Source of the DNA: Blasia pusilla
Lineage: Eukaryota > Marchantiophyta > Marchantiopsida > Blasiales
Length of the DNA: 64,000 nucleotides
Direction: 5' to 3'
NCBI GenBank assembly: GCA_050084515.1
Contig: CM114274.1
Location: 33,976,001-34,040,000, forward strand
Shown here piece by piece: positions 22,217 through 32,959 of this stretch; positions within the stretch are counted from its first letter, which is position 1, and each line of letters begins with the position of its first letter. A program made the position numbers and the translations under genes. The notes beneath the pieces were generated by a model that had not been told where the DNA came from, did not search any database, and worked only from the letters and a program-made list of their open reading frames with translations.

Positions 22217-23211
22217 GTCATGACCAAACAAGTGCCAAGCGGAACATCGGAACATTAGCGGGCTCACGCTAAGATGGTTTGCGCGTTGAAGTTGTCTCAA
22301 AGAGGAGACAAGAGACGAGACGCGAGCGAGGAGTCGCGTTTCAGATGTTATGGTCGCGACTGAGAAACGTGGACCAAACGCGGAATGAGACTTGAAAGAA
22401 GTCGAGTCTAGGAAGTGAGTTGCCAAAGGAAAGATCCGGATTTGGAACGCCACTAGCGTTTGAGAGTTTCCGACTGTATTTATGGCCATAACTTTTAGCG
22501 CCAAGATGCGTTTGGAACAAATAAGGATGCGTTGGAAAGCTTATGGAGAGCCGGTCCAAACGCGCCAAAGATCGCTGCAAACGCATAAGCAGCGGCTAAT
22601 AAATAACCCGAAAACGACTGTAAGTGGAGTCGGGTTGAGGGCCATAATGAAGGGCCCGACCCTCTTTTCCCAAAGGGGAGGGGTTATTGGAGAACCCCAG
22701 AAGTACTAGTAAGGGGGGAAGGTCTCCGAGAGTGCTTGGAACCCAAACCCCACTTTGGGCGCCGTGGGGCGGCTCAAGGGCATGGAACGGAACGCGAGTT
22801 TGGGGGTTGGGTTGGAGAACCTACACCAAGTCCATTGAGGCGATTTTAGACATCCCTCTTGGATTCCACCCCGCGACTCAATTACCGGGGTCTCGGTTCG
22901 GAACTCACCCGAGGACCGTTGAACAGTTGGGATTCTCTAGGCGCGCAAGTGCCGTTTCATATCCCTGGACTAACCAGGAAGTCTGTTCCAAGTCTTGAAG
23001 GACTTGCCATGTTTTGGAAACTAGGAACTAAGGAAGGTTGAGCTTGATGAGACGCCGAGTTGAGGACTCGGTGGGTTGGAACGCTGGTTGGCCCAGACCC
23101 GACTAACGAGAGTGCGTGTTTGGGTGCAGATCGGAGATGAGTTTGTGACCTACTGAACGTACGCTTCCGCAACACTAAAGATTGACGTTCAAGGAGAGTA
23201 GGGGCGCGACA
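22217..23211 (+). repeat. Ty3/gypsy LTR (5' LTR, plus orientation)
   Basis: Starts TGTCATGACC and ends GCGCGACA, with the primer binding site two bases later. Interior blocks match, in reverse orientation, the LTR-like sequences at 26412-27333 and about 54600-55439 (for example AGTACTAGTAAGGGGG, CCCCACTTTGGG, TAGGCGCGCAA, CAAGTCTTGAAGGACTTGCC-like). Length about 995 bp is normal for plant gypsy LTRs. It bounds the NUMT on its right. Confidence 0.75.
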
Positions 23212-23213
23212 AG

Positions 23214-23224
23214 TGGTATCAGAG
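23214..23224 (+). promoter_or_regulatory. Primer binding site (tRNA-iMet)
   Basis: TGGTATCAGAG is the standard plant LTR-retrotransposon primer binding site complementary to the 3' end of initiator tRNA-Met, placed two bases after the LTR end. Confidence 0.85.
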
Positions 23225-23361
23225 AAAATCCTTGGTGAGCGAGAACTTGGGGTCGTGGGATCAACCGGACGCTTGGGGAAACTCGAAGGTAGCGGCTAGA
23301 CTCAGACGCTCGAGGAGGGACGCAAGAAACGAGGAGGAGATCTGAGTGAGTTGGCTTGGAA

Positions 23362-23820
23362 ATGGCGATCGAGGGAGAACAACCCAAGAAGCGCCGAATC
23401 AAGCGACCTGAACCAAGAGAGGAACCAATGCCGGACCGTGAAGCTATGGAGGAGACGGAGACTCCCGAAGAGCTGAACGCCAGTCGTGAGGACGTTCCGG
23501 AGGCGAATCCTTACGCGAGGCCAGTGGGCCCAAACTCAGAGGAACAGACCGAGTCGAGCCAGACGTTGGATTTGTTGAAGGTGTTGGTGGAGCAGATGTC
23601 CCAGCAAAGCAAGCAGATTGCAGAGTTAGAGGCCACTCAAACCCCGGGTGCGGGCAAAAAGCTCTTCAAGACAAACCTGCCCACGCCATTCACTGGAGTG
23701 GGCGCCATGAAAGTGAAGGATTTCCTTACGGAATCGAATCAGATTTCGAGGCGCAGAGGGCAGCTGAGCAGGACAAGGTGACGGTAGCCGTTACTTTCCT
23801 GAAGGATCATGCATCGAATC
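23362..23820 (+). pseudogene. Gypsy gag, N-terminal part, truncated
   Basis: First ATG after the primer binding site. The product starts with a basic/acidic segment (KKRRIKRPEPREE), then a Gln-rich coiled-coil-like stretch (LLKVLVEQMSQQSKQIAELE), then the capsid start (LPTPFTGVGAMKVKDFL). A frameshift near 23735 moves the frame to AEQDKVTVAVTFLKDHA, the usual gag FLxDxA block, and homology stops at about 23815. The rest of this element is missing. Confidence 0.7.
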
Positions 23821-23869
23821 CCTCTGCCTCTTCTCATGCGTCGAAGCCACTTGGTGCTCTTGATCGGAC

Positions 23870-24075
23870 TTTGGTTTTGCTCTCTGTAAAGCGTCTGCCC
23901 TCATGCCTACTTCCTATTGCGCAGGTTCACCTAGCCTCTCAGTATTTGCCTTTCACTTTTTGCGTCGAGTCCCCTCTCTTTGGTTTTGCTCTTGGCAAAG
24001 CACCCTCATGCCTACTTCCGTCTCCGCCAGTTCACCTCTTAGCATTCGCCTCTTGGCGCCAAGTCCGTAAGCTCT
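23870..24075 (+). repeat. Two diverged tandem copies, about 110 bp
   Basis: GGTTTTGCTCT...AAAGC...CCCTCATGCCTACTTCC...GTTCACCT occurs twice, starting near 23873 and 23981. Unknown origin; lies where the gag remnant ends. Downstream 24080-24620 is AT-rich with no gene. Confidence 0.6.
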
Positions 24076-24623
24076 GATGGTTCTCCTTTTCTTGTTGATC
24101 CTTGGCCACGTGGAAGCTACGTCATCTTTTTTCTCCCCCTAAGTTGGAATTTTTTATCTCATATTATTTGAAGACTCCAAGTTTCTAGTCATTTTTCAAG
24201 TGAGTCATAGGACTTTTGAATGTGATTGAACATGACTATACACATAACTACTTATGACTATTAGTGCATATCATGACAAGTTCATTCAAAATCGAGTCAT
24301 ATTAAACCAAGTAGTCATTGGGTCTAGAGTCACAAAAGTGGTTTTTTTCCTTCTAGTGCTTGCTACGATTTAGGTACAATAAAGAAAAATTAGCTCTACC
24401 CTTCCTATCATGAGAGGATTTTCTTTGGACTCTAGTATCCTTATCTCATGTTATCACACCTATCCATGATCTCATCCTTATTTTACTTTGACCAACCTAT
24501 GGGCCCACTCTCATCTTTATCACATGTTGTTTTTCTTTCCTATTTTTTGGTTGGTTCTTTCCTAATTATGCGCTACATGGTATAGATCCTAACTTAACAA
24601 TAACCACTAAAGGATGATAACAT

Positions 24624-26411
24624 TTGGTTACGTTGAAGGGTCCCAGTATTCTAATCAATTTGGCTAGTGATACACCTCTCTTTCAACCATCCTACAAGTA
24701 TTGCGATATGGAAAACGTTACGCATAAACATACTTGTGCGTCCATGGGATGGACATGCCCAATGGGTTCTCTGCCCAGGTTTTTTTGGTACCTTGGTAAT
24801 CTGCACAGGCTCGGGACGCAAGAACATATGTGGGCAAGGATCAAACATGTGTGCATGCTATAACCCCTCACTATGCCCACATAAAGCCTATGCGGACCAT
24901 CTACGCGCCTTATATGGGCCGTACGGGCCTTGTATGGACCTTGGAGCCCTCCTTATATGGGCCTACCACAAACTCTCTATGAGAAAATGGGGGCCCTACA
25001 CTGGCCTAGTGTGGGCTCAATGCAGGCCTTGGCGGGCTCAATGTGGGCTACATAACGGGTGGAAAACATGGGCGATGGGTTGTTGGAGTGGGTATGGGTT
25101 GGTCGAGCGTGGATCTACGTTGGAGGTCTAGGTGCGGGCCATAAGAACCTAGGCCTGCACAAACACGTCCGTCCCTAGGACAAACATATCCGCGGTCATG
25201 GATTTTTTCCATGTGCAACCTTGGATATAGATCAAGCCTTGATTTAGAATAGAATTCGAGACTTGATTTATCCTAGACAAGTGGAGAGATTGCATAGAGA
25301 CTATGCGTCTATCACAATTGTGTCAGAAAAGATATACATGCATCGTCAATGGACCGATAGATGGATGTATGGGGATTACCTTCTTATTAATGGACATACA
25401 AAGGTTGATTGCTATATGCTATGCCTACTCCTATGGATATCTTTGATGCGGTGGGCCATGCAAAGGTCTTCAATTTTTTGGATCTCCACATTAATTAATT
25501 ATCATAAATTATCCATTCAAGTGGAGGATAGGAAGAAGATGCATTTTGGAAGATTGATCCTTTCGAGAAAGATTTTTTGTATTAGGAGCAATTCTTACCA
25601 TTGGGGTTGAAGAACACCCTTAGAAGTTTTCAACGAGTTGTGGATAGAATTTTGGCTTATTGAGATTTCGCAAAGTGTTACATAGATGACATCATTGTCT
25701 TCAATTTCACATTTGAGAAGCATGAGACACATCTAGAGGATTTTCTTCAACCATTATAGGGCTAAAGTTGCATCCAAGATAGTACAAATTCTTTCAAGAC
25801 ATAATAGAGTACCTTGGATATACCATTTATTCATGGGATATTGGAATCTAGCAAGAAAAGGTGGAGGCCATATCGTACACGCATTCCTCAACCTAAAGAT
25901 GTGAGTCAAACCCAAGATTTCATGGGATAGGAAAACAACTACAAACCATACATAAAGGAATTTGGTGCAATTGAGAAGTCGTTGACTTAATGATGAGGCT
26001 TGACCAAGAATGGTGTTGGGGAGATGATCAGGAGCGATTATTTCATGGGCTCAAGGACAATTTGATGTTCTCACCCATTTAGAGGATCAAGATGGATATG
26101 TGGTCATTCATTCCAGTTTCATACGAACAAGAGCATATTGGATTTAGGAGTGGTGCACACTCATATAGATGATGAGAGGAAGGAGTTTGTAGTGGCATAT
26201 GGAAGCCGCTCAAACAATACTACAAAGGTGAAGTACAATTCCTATGAGGGGGAATGCTTAGTTGTATTGTGGGAAGTGGCCCATTTTAGATCTTATTTTT
26301 TGGTGAACCCTTTCACACTCATCGTTGAGTGTGAAAGGATGCTTGATGGAGTTTGATAAGCTTACAAGGAAGCTTGCTAGATAGGCACTTTTATTGTCAG
26401 ATTACAACTAT
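24624..26411 (+). pseudogene. Gypsy pol fragment (RT-RNase H), copy A of DNMT family
   Basis: ILINLASDTPLF...YKYCDME near 24650 matches the start of the reverse transcriptase in copies B and D (IDLASDTPIF...YRYSDMER). After an insertion at 24716-25228, RWMYGDYLLINGHTK and DAVGHAKVF-type RT blocks continue at 25340-25600 in several frames. RNase H follows at 26140-26360 (FVVAYGSRS, YEGECLVVLWEVAHFRSYF). It is cut at 26411 by a solo LTR. Copy A lacks its 5' half, so methyltransferase content cannot be judged. Confidence 0.7.
24716..25228 (+). mobile_element. MITE-like element, copy 2 (longer)
   Basis: Interrupts copy A of the retroelement between adjacent RT blocks. Its right end (ACGTCCGTCC, GACAAACATATCC, CATGTGCAACCTTG) matches the right end of the element at 29646-29966. 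The left end GTTACGCATAAACAT is a diverged inverted repeat. The interior has a GGGCC-rich degenerate repeat (24900-25030). Confidence 0.5.
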
Positions 26412-27333
26412 CGTATGCTTACTCCCTTGAGCGTCAGTCTTATGTGTTGCGCAAGCTAGCTTGCGTTCAACAGGTCAAGCTATCCTTACTAATCTGCATC
26501 CAAATACCCTCACATTAGCCACAATTTGGGTCTACCGTCCTCATGTCTCCCATGTTTGGATCTTGGGCCATCCTTCAAGCTTAGCCATCGGCCAATATAG
26601 GTGGGATTAGATACCGACTCAACCCCTCACTCCCCAACACTAGCACGTCCTTCAAGACTAGGGATAGACTTCCTTGATAGTCGAGGAATCTAAAACAACG
26701 CTAGCACGCTTGGCGGCTCGAAGTGTCCAATCGACCTCAAACAAATCTCTGACCATGACATATATGAATCACAAGTCAAGGTCCAAGGTTGGTGTCCATA
26801 ATTGGTCCACCTAGACTTGGCTTGGTGTCCAAATCCCAGAACCAAACTCCATCCATCTTGTGCCCTTGGTTCATCCTTATGGTTCCCAAGGTGGGGTTTA
26901 GGTTCCTAACACCCTTAGAGACCCTCCCCCTTATATATAGTTCTAGAGATCCCCACACTCTCCCTACCTTTAGGAAATTCCTCTTGGCCTGCTCCTCGTG
27001 GCCCTCAATCCAACTATTGCCACCTTATTCATCCAAAATGCATCTTGGATCTAGCCGTTATGACCTCAAACACCAAGAACCCCGAAACGCTCTATCAAGT
27101 TCAAGTCATGTTGTAGTCCTCTTGTGGGATTTGAGCTCTTCTCAAATCCCTCTTGACGTCTAGTCATGTTTTGCTAGGTCATGACTTTCAGCATTTGAAG
27201 TGCCCCTCAAGGCTCGCATCTTGCTTCTGCAACTCATGTCTCATTCATGAGACTTTGATGCGCTTCCATCCTAGTGTGAGCCCATTAGATTTCTGATGTT
27301 TCGCGTTGGTGCGCATTTGGTTGTGAGCATCAC
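26412..27333 (-). repeat. Solo gypsy LTR, minus orientation
   Basis: Same LTR family as 22217-23211. The plus strand at 26415-26480 (TACTCCCTTGAGCGTCAG, GTGTTGCG) mirrors the 3' end of that LTR, 26880-26960 mirrors its middle, and the end at 27333 reads TGTGATGCTCACAACC on the minus strand. No internal region of the same orientation adjoins it, so it is a solo LTR. It separates copy A from the start of copy B. Confidence 0.65.
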
Positions 27334-27825
27334 AAAAAAAAACTTTCTATTTGTCTATTTTTTAGGACATCTGAACCAAGATACAAATGGGTTAAGCTGT
27401 AATCCATGCATGAGCTAGAGGGATCATATTGAATCTCGATGGTAAGTTGACCGTGATAAGGAGATGGTGTTAGGTTGGCATACATCTGCCTTTCTGAGTT
27501 TGTTGGCTTCGTTAGATTAGCATGAGACATCCACTTTAAGAGTGAGGTTGGATGGTAAGTCCTAAAATCTAGAGGCTAGTGAGGAATCAACATGAAGATA
27601 TGACATCCACAATGATGAGATGGTTTTGGAGCACCTACACAATTGCGTCATAGTGAGTACAATGGATGCTAGAGATCACAATCAAGTCCTATGGAAACCT
27701 AGTAGGTTCATGTTAAAGGGAACGCATGTGCTTTAATTTTGGGAGAATTGTCACATGCAGATATAGCCTCATCATTCATAGCAAGCACAAGCTACGAGAC
27801 ATACTTACAAGGCTTAGCAGCAGCC
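27334..27825. other. Leader/gag debris of copy B
   Basis: No clear frame. From about 27560 the sequence is weakly gag-like in broken frames, leading into the zinc knuckles of copy B. No LTR for copy B was found here. Confidence 0.35.
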
Positions 27826-28250
27826 GCCTATGATGACTTGTTGGTCATGTGGTGGAGCCCATCATCAGCGTGATTGTACTCGTCAGGGTCATGGACGCAT
27901 GCCTCAGCATGGAGGAGGAGATGGTGCTGCACCACGAGTTTATCAATGTGACTATTGTCAGAGGTACAATCATACATGCGCGAGGTGTTTCAGCTTATAC
28001 CCTGAGTTACGTTCGGACCGAGGGCTAGAGAGGGCAAGAGAGCGAGTTGCCAATCCGGGTGGGCCTAGAGGTTGTACATCAGGTGGTCCCGTTGGGGGAC
28101 GAGGAGTTGGATTTGCCCGAGGGGATGATGGAGTTGCCCGTGGAGGAGGTAGAGTCCCACCACCTAAACGCGTCGAGGGAGTCATCGGGCATGAGGATGG
28201 GATGGCTGCTCATATACAACAGCTATAACATCAGATTGCCGCTATGGCAT
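27826..28250 (+). pseudogene. Copy B gag: two CCHC zinc knuckles
   Basis: CWSCGGAHHQRDC at 27839-27877 and CDYCQRYNHTCARC at 27947-27988 are two CCHC-type knuckles, the second with a 3-residue gap between Cys2 and His. They are followed by an Arg/Gly-rich segment (28020-28200), as in nucleic-acid-binding gag tails. Copy D carries the same pair. Confidence 0.8.
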
Positions 28251-28436
28251 TGAGGTTACCCAATGTCAGATCCGTGGCATTGCCGTCTTATGGAGCCGCC
28301 TGAGATATGGAGGATCCTGGTTGTGCGGGGTTGTTCAGATGGAGGCCGCCGTAGTTGTTACGCGTGGAGCAGCCGCAGAGTTGGATCCACAGTGGGGGGA
28401 AGCCAAGAAACAGACCAAGCTTCCTTAGTCTTTCAC

Positions 28437-29250
28437 GTTGTCTGAGGCAATGAGGACCCCATCAATGGGTCCTGATCAGAGTTGTCGGAGAGTTGGTGAT
28501 GTTGTTGGTGTGAAGGCATGGAGAGCAATGGGAGAAGTGAGTGCAAAGAATCCTATAATTGATGCTTATGAGGAGCATGTGTCGAGCACGTTGTTGGGGA
28601 CGGCCATTATTGTGTACCGTGCTCCTTTATTTTTTCTTTCGATGTTATGACGTTGGGAGGTACGCCCGTCGAGGTTTTTCGGCTGGCCACTACATTATGC
28701 GAGCGTGGAGTTGGAGTTCTTGCATCAAGTTTAGAGGTGATTGTAGAGGAGGTGATAGACCTGCGCTTGGAACTGATGCTCGGGCCAACCACGTGAGATT
28801 CATGGCAAGCTGCGGTTGCTAGGATGGCCGAGATGCCCGCTAGACCCATGATAGAGCATGCCATGGCTTCTCCTAGTGTTGTTTTGTTGGATAACCAGGG
28901 AGAGGTCTCCCAGTTGGTGAGTCCACGAGGTAGAGCTTTTAGTCCGCAGCGCATCTTGTTGGATTCAGGAGCGCAATCCCTCATGTTGGGAGAAGCGGCC
29001 TTCAGAGGATTGGGCTTAATGAAAGTCGATGTGGAGCGTTGTCCATTCCGGATACATATATCCTTGGGTGGAGCGAGTACCACAAAGTATATCATCCGAC
29101 ATGAGGTCGTGGTGAGGATTTTCCCCGGACACCCTGCAAATGAGTCTGTGGTGCGAGCCAAGGCGATAGTGACCAATGCAGAGTCCGATGAAGTCTTGGT
29201 TGGTGGAGCAGTGTTGTACCCGATGGGGTTTTCCCTGGATTACTAGGAGG
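28437..29250 (+). pseudogene. Copy B aspartic protease
   Basis: ILLDSGAQSLMLGEAAF places the catalytic D-S-G triad at 28962. It is followed by a plausible flap region and by DEVLVGGAVLYPMGF near 29190, where gypsy proteases have the second hydrophobic-Gly block. The 28437-28820 part links gag to protease and aligns by eye with copy D (ATLCERGV-type peptide). A linker with stops follows to 29640. Confidence 0.75.
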
Positions 29251-29645
29251 AGTCCGCATCCTACAGACCATGATGGCAGTCAGATGATGGACGCCTTAGC
29301 TCATTACCCATTCGATTCACTGATGCAATGATCGAGCGCCGGCTAAGAGAGATGGCGACCTGAGCAACATTTAGCAACGCCATCACTTGGCCTTGTGATT
29401 TGATTGAGGGACATGTCCATGCAAAGGACACTCCGTTCTTGACATGTCTATGGAGAGGAGTGTCATGGTAGCCGTATGAGTCCGTGGAGGAGAGGTGCCA
29501 TTTTAGGGCTCGACTGAGGAGCTTCGCCGCTTAGCCATTGAGCATGTGCAGACCGCGTGGAGCAAGACGTTTTCACCAGAGCATGATGGGTCAGAGGAAC
29601 CTGAGGTAGCCGAGAGTGCTATGATGACATCCTTGGATACCACAC

Positions 29646-29966
29646 ACATTTTATGCATGGTTGCACAAAAATGGACAAGTCCTTCCTTAGGACGGACATG
29701 GACGGACAAGTTTGGACATATCCACGGACATTGGTTTCAAGAGGTGGGACCCATACTTAATGTCCATGATGGAAGGCAAGGCAAGGATAAGAGGAGCAAT
29801 GATGGAGGAGGGAGTAGAGGGAGAGGGGGAAGAAATCAGGGAGTATGGAACACGAAGGTAAGTAAGAGAAATAAGAAAGAAGGGAAAGGTGGGGCCTATA
29901 CGAACAAGTCCTTCCATAAGACGGACATGGACATATCCACAGACACAGACTTTATCCACATGCAAC
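29646..29966 (+). mobile_element. MITE-like element, copy 3, inserted in copy B
   Basis: Aligning the flanks with copy D shows that sequence equivalent to D 62275-62290 is split here. The inserted segment has diverged terminal inverted repeats with core GGTTGCA near 29656 and TGCAACC near 29965, and a probable 3-base ATT duplication. Outer blocks carry repeated GGACGGACATGG and CATATCCAC motifs. It is non-coding and homologous to 7686-7972 (inverted) and 24716-25228. Confidence 0.65.
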
Positions 29967-29967
29967 C

Positions 29968-30985
29968 TTGATTGTGTGCCACATCCTAGAGGAGGGTATT
30001 CGGATGTTGGATCACTTTGGAGGGATCAACATTGGGTTAGCTACTGTTTTGCAGGCAAGAGTACGCGTGCAGCAGTACCTGTATATGGAGATTGATGATG
30101 TTTCAAGGTGCGCTTCACTTCACCATGTCGCGCAGTTATGCCAACATTTTCCCGATTTGTTGTCTGTGTCCGTGGTCCAAGGATACCAGAGTTCCCTACC
30201 GCGGGATATTTCATTGCTGGGGGCGCAAGACTTGGAGCGGGTGGGTAGATTTGGTCATTTTTGGTTGGTCGTGTCAGGGCCAATCGAGTGTAGGACGAGG
30301 TAGCGAGTTAGCTGACACTCGGTCCAGGTTTTTTTTGGAGTTGATGCGGATTTTGCGAAATTTTTAGGAGCATGAGTCTCGTTCTCCATCATACATTGTG
30401 GAGAATGTGCCGATTTTGGGTGATTCAAGGTCTCGCATGGTGACGAGTGCACATCATGCGCGCATGGATCGGCCCGACAGTTTTGGATGCGATGAGTGTA
30501 GGTTCTAGAGCACACCGCCTGCATCTTTGGTGGACAAACTTGGTCCCACATGAGGTTTTGCGGAGGGCGTATGCGAGGATGGAGTGCCCCTCCAATTTGT
30601 TGGTGGATTCTATTCTAGATCCATGTCGTCGATCATAGGCAGTGAGACACGATGATCGACAATCGTTGACTGTGGTCAACAGGATTAGCATGCCACGGGA
30701 AGCCTTTCCCATATTTATGAGTTTTCCCGCTTCCTATGCATTCAAGGAGGCCGGGCCTGGCTTGGTTTGGGATGATCAGGTACAACGGTTGGTGGAGCCC
30801 AACACCAATGAGCGCGAGCGACCGATGGGATTTCCCACATGAGTGATGGCACTACCGTCACTATCAGACCCATCACGACATCATGTCTTGGGTGAGGCGA
30901 TGGACCTGAACTGCTTGATATGTATTTTCAACTTAGGGGTAGCTGAACAACCTCGTTTGAGGATGCGACAGATCACAGTTGTTGC
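29968..30985 (+). pseudogene. Copy B C5-cytosine DNA methyltransferase domain
   Basis: The fold would transfer a methyl group from SAM to cytosine C5. Visible motifs: I, MLDHFGGINIGLATV at about 30004; II/III, YLYMEIDDVSR at about 30085; IV, VDLVIFGWSCQGQSS at about 30247, where family enzymes have P-C-Q, so Pro is changed to Ser but the catalytic Cys remains; VI, YIVENVPILGDSRS at about 30391; VIII, SRAHRLHLWWTN at about 30507; IX, ERERPMGFPT at about 30813; X, VLGEAMDLN at about 30888. Spacing suits a DNMT3-like or DRM-like catalytic domain with non-permuted order. At least three frame changes occur. The domain is flanked by gypsy protease and RT, so it belongs to the retroelement and is not a host gene. 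Confidence 0.85.
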
Positions 30986-31247
30986 TTTGGTGAGCCCCAT
31001 GCCTACCGAGACGGTTGAGGCAGTGGCTGGGGGCAAGACCCGAGGAGATTGACACACCAAGGGTGATCGGGAGAGACACCCTTGGACTTCTTGGGATGTT
31101 TTGCAGGTACGCGAAGAGATGATAGCCACAACATCGAGTGTGGTTTCGGGTACTGCACGTGGAGATGAGAGTTTGCATTTGGCTGCATGAGAGCAGTTGA
31201 GTTGGATTGTACAAGACGAGGTTGCACCATAGCAACCATCGACACCC

Positions 31248-32710
31248 GTGCTCGAGAGTCTTACCGTAGTCATGATGGAGACTTGGGAGCCAGATATGGG
31301 CCCTAAGTTAACAAAAGGAGAGTGGTGCCAGATACTCCAATTCCTTAGGAGTTATAAGAGTTGTTTTGCATTTAGTATGCAGGATTTGGATATGTTGAAG
31401 GATCCAAGGATCCGTATTGAGTTTTCGAGTGACACGCTGATCTTTCGACGACCCTATAGGTACAGTGACATGGAGAGGGATCTGATTCAGAGTAGGAGCC
31501 ATGACTTGGTTGGATTAGGACTAGTGGAGATGTCGCATGGAGAGTATGCATCAGCCACTGTCATGCCCGCCAAGAAGGATGTGCATGGAAACTGGACGGA
31601 TAGGCGGATGTGTGGAGATTACCAATCTATCAATTGACAGACGAAGTCCGATAGGTATGCCATGCCCACCCTTCAGGGGATCTTCGATGCTATTGGGCAT
31701 GCAAAGGTCTTCTGTTCGTTAGATCTTTGAGCTGGATACTATTAGTTGCTTATCAGATTGGAGGACATGCAGAAGACGGCATTTTGGGTCATCAATCCTC
31801 ACGGGAAGGATTGTTTGTACCAGTGGCGGTTCTTACCATTTGGGTTAAAGAACGCCCCGGCTGAGTTTTAGAGGATCATGGATAGGATCTTGGCAGGTCT
31901 CGATTTTTCTAGGTGTTATATTGATGACATTGTAGTCTTTAGCGCCACGGTTGAGGAGCATGAGCAACATCCAGAGGAGGTGTTTTGACGATTGCAGTTA
32001 CATGGGCTGAAGCTACATCCAAGCAAGTGCAAGTTCTTCTATGACCAGATTGAGTATTTGGATCATACGATATACCCAGGGGACCTTGGTATGCAACAGA
32101 CAAAGATAGAGGCTATTTCACACATTCCATACCCTACAGTTGTGAGTCGGGTTTGTGCATTCATGGGATTGGTGAACTTCTATCGACAATACGTCAAGGG
32201 TTTTAGTTTGATTGCAAAGCCACTAACCTTGCTGACCAAGGTGGATCAGGAGTGGCACTGGGGGGATGAGCAGGAGAGAGCATTTTAGCTACTTAAGGAC
32301 ACATTGACATCCGCGCCCATATTGAGGAGATCGATCAGGGGGCGTCCTTTCCAATTGCATATCGATTGGAGCATGTTGGGGCTTGGAGCCATGCCCACCC
32401 AACATGACGATGATGGTAGAGAGTTCGTGGTGGCTTACTCTAGTCGCTCGAAACATGTTTCAGAGGCAAAGTATAGCTCATATGAGGGTGCGTGCTTGGC
32501 TGCGGTGTGGGCCGTCACACATTTTAGGTGTTACTTATTCAGAAACCCCTTTACCATCATTACTGATTATGAGCCACTTAAGTGGTTGATGGAGTCCGAA
32601 AAGCTTACAAGGAAGCTTGCAAGGTGGGCTCTTTTGTTGCAGGAGTATGACTTCCAAGTGGTGCATAGACATGGGACGCTCAACCAAGATGCAGATGGTT
32701 TGAGTCAAGT
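31248..32710 (+). pseudogene. Copy B reverse transcriptase and RNase H
   Basis: RT blocks in order: PYRYSDMERDLIQ, ASATVMPAKKD, RRMCGDYQSIN, then (after a stop at about 31635) RYAMPTLQGIFDAIGHAKVF, FLPFGLKNAPAEF, and the YIDD active site at 31917-31928, followed by GLKLHPSKCKFF and FMGLVNFYRQYVKGFS. RNase H follows: FVVAYSSRSKHVSEAKYSS, YEGACLAAVWAVTHFRCYL, ITDYEPLKWLM and RHGTLNQDADGLSQ. Stops lie near 31635, 31728, 31871, 31987 and 32287. The sequence is clearly Ty3/gypsy by block order. Confidence 0.9.
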
Positions 32711-32959
32711 CAGCGAGATGAGACTAGTGCTCGTTGGCATGGTGAGAGTGATGAGGAGTTGGTGCCAAGCTGGCACGCGTTAGCCTATTTGGGCTTGTTG
32801 GCTATAAAGAGCCAAATTGCTGAGACTTCAATGGCGAGGTCTAATGGAGAGTCCTTAGATCCAAAGGTCGGTGATGAGACGACAAGTGACCGAGACATTC
32901 ACGACGATAGAGTGATCTTGGAGTACTGCGTATTGGCAACGTTGCAAGCATAGTGGATG

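Noticed and set aside
29968-30985. Treating the methyltransferase as a host DNMT gene
   Set aside because: It has no separate start, is embedded between retroelement protease and RT, and recurs in the same place in copy D.
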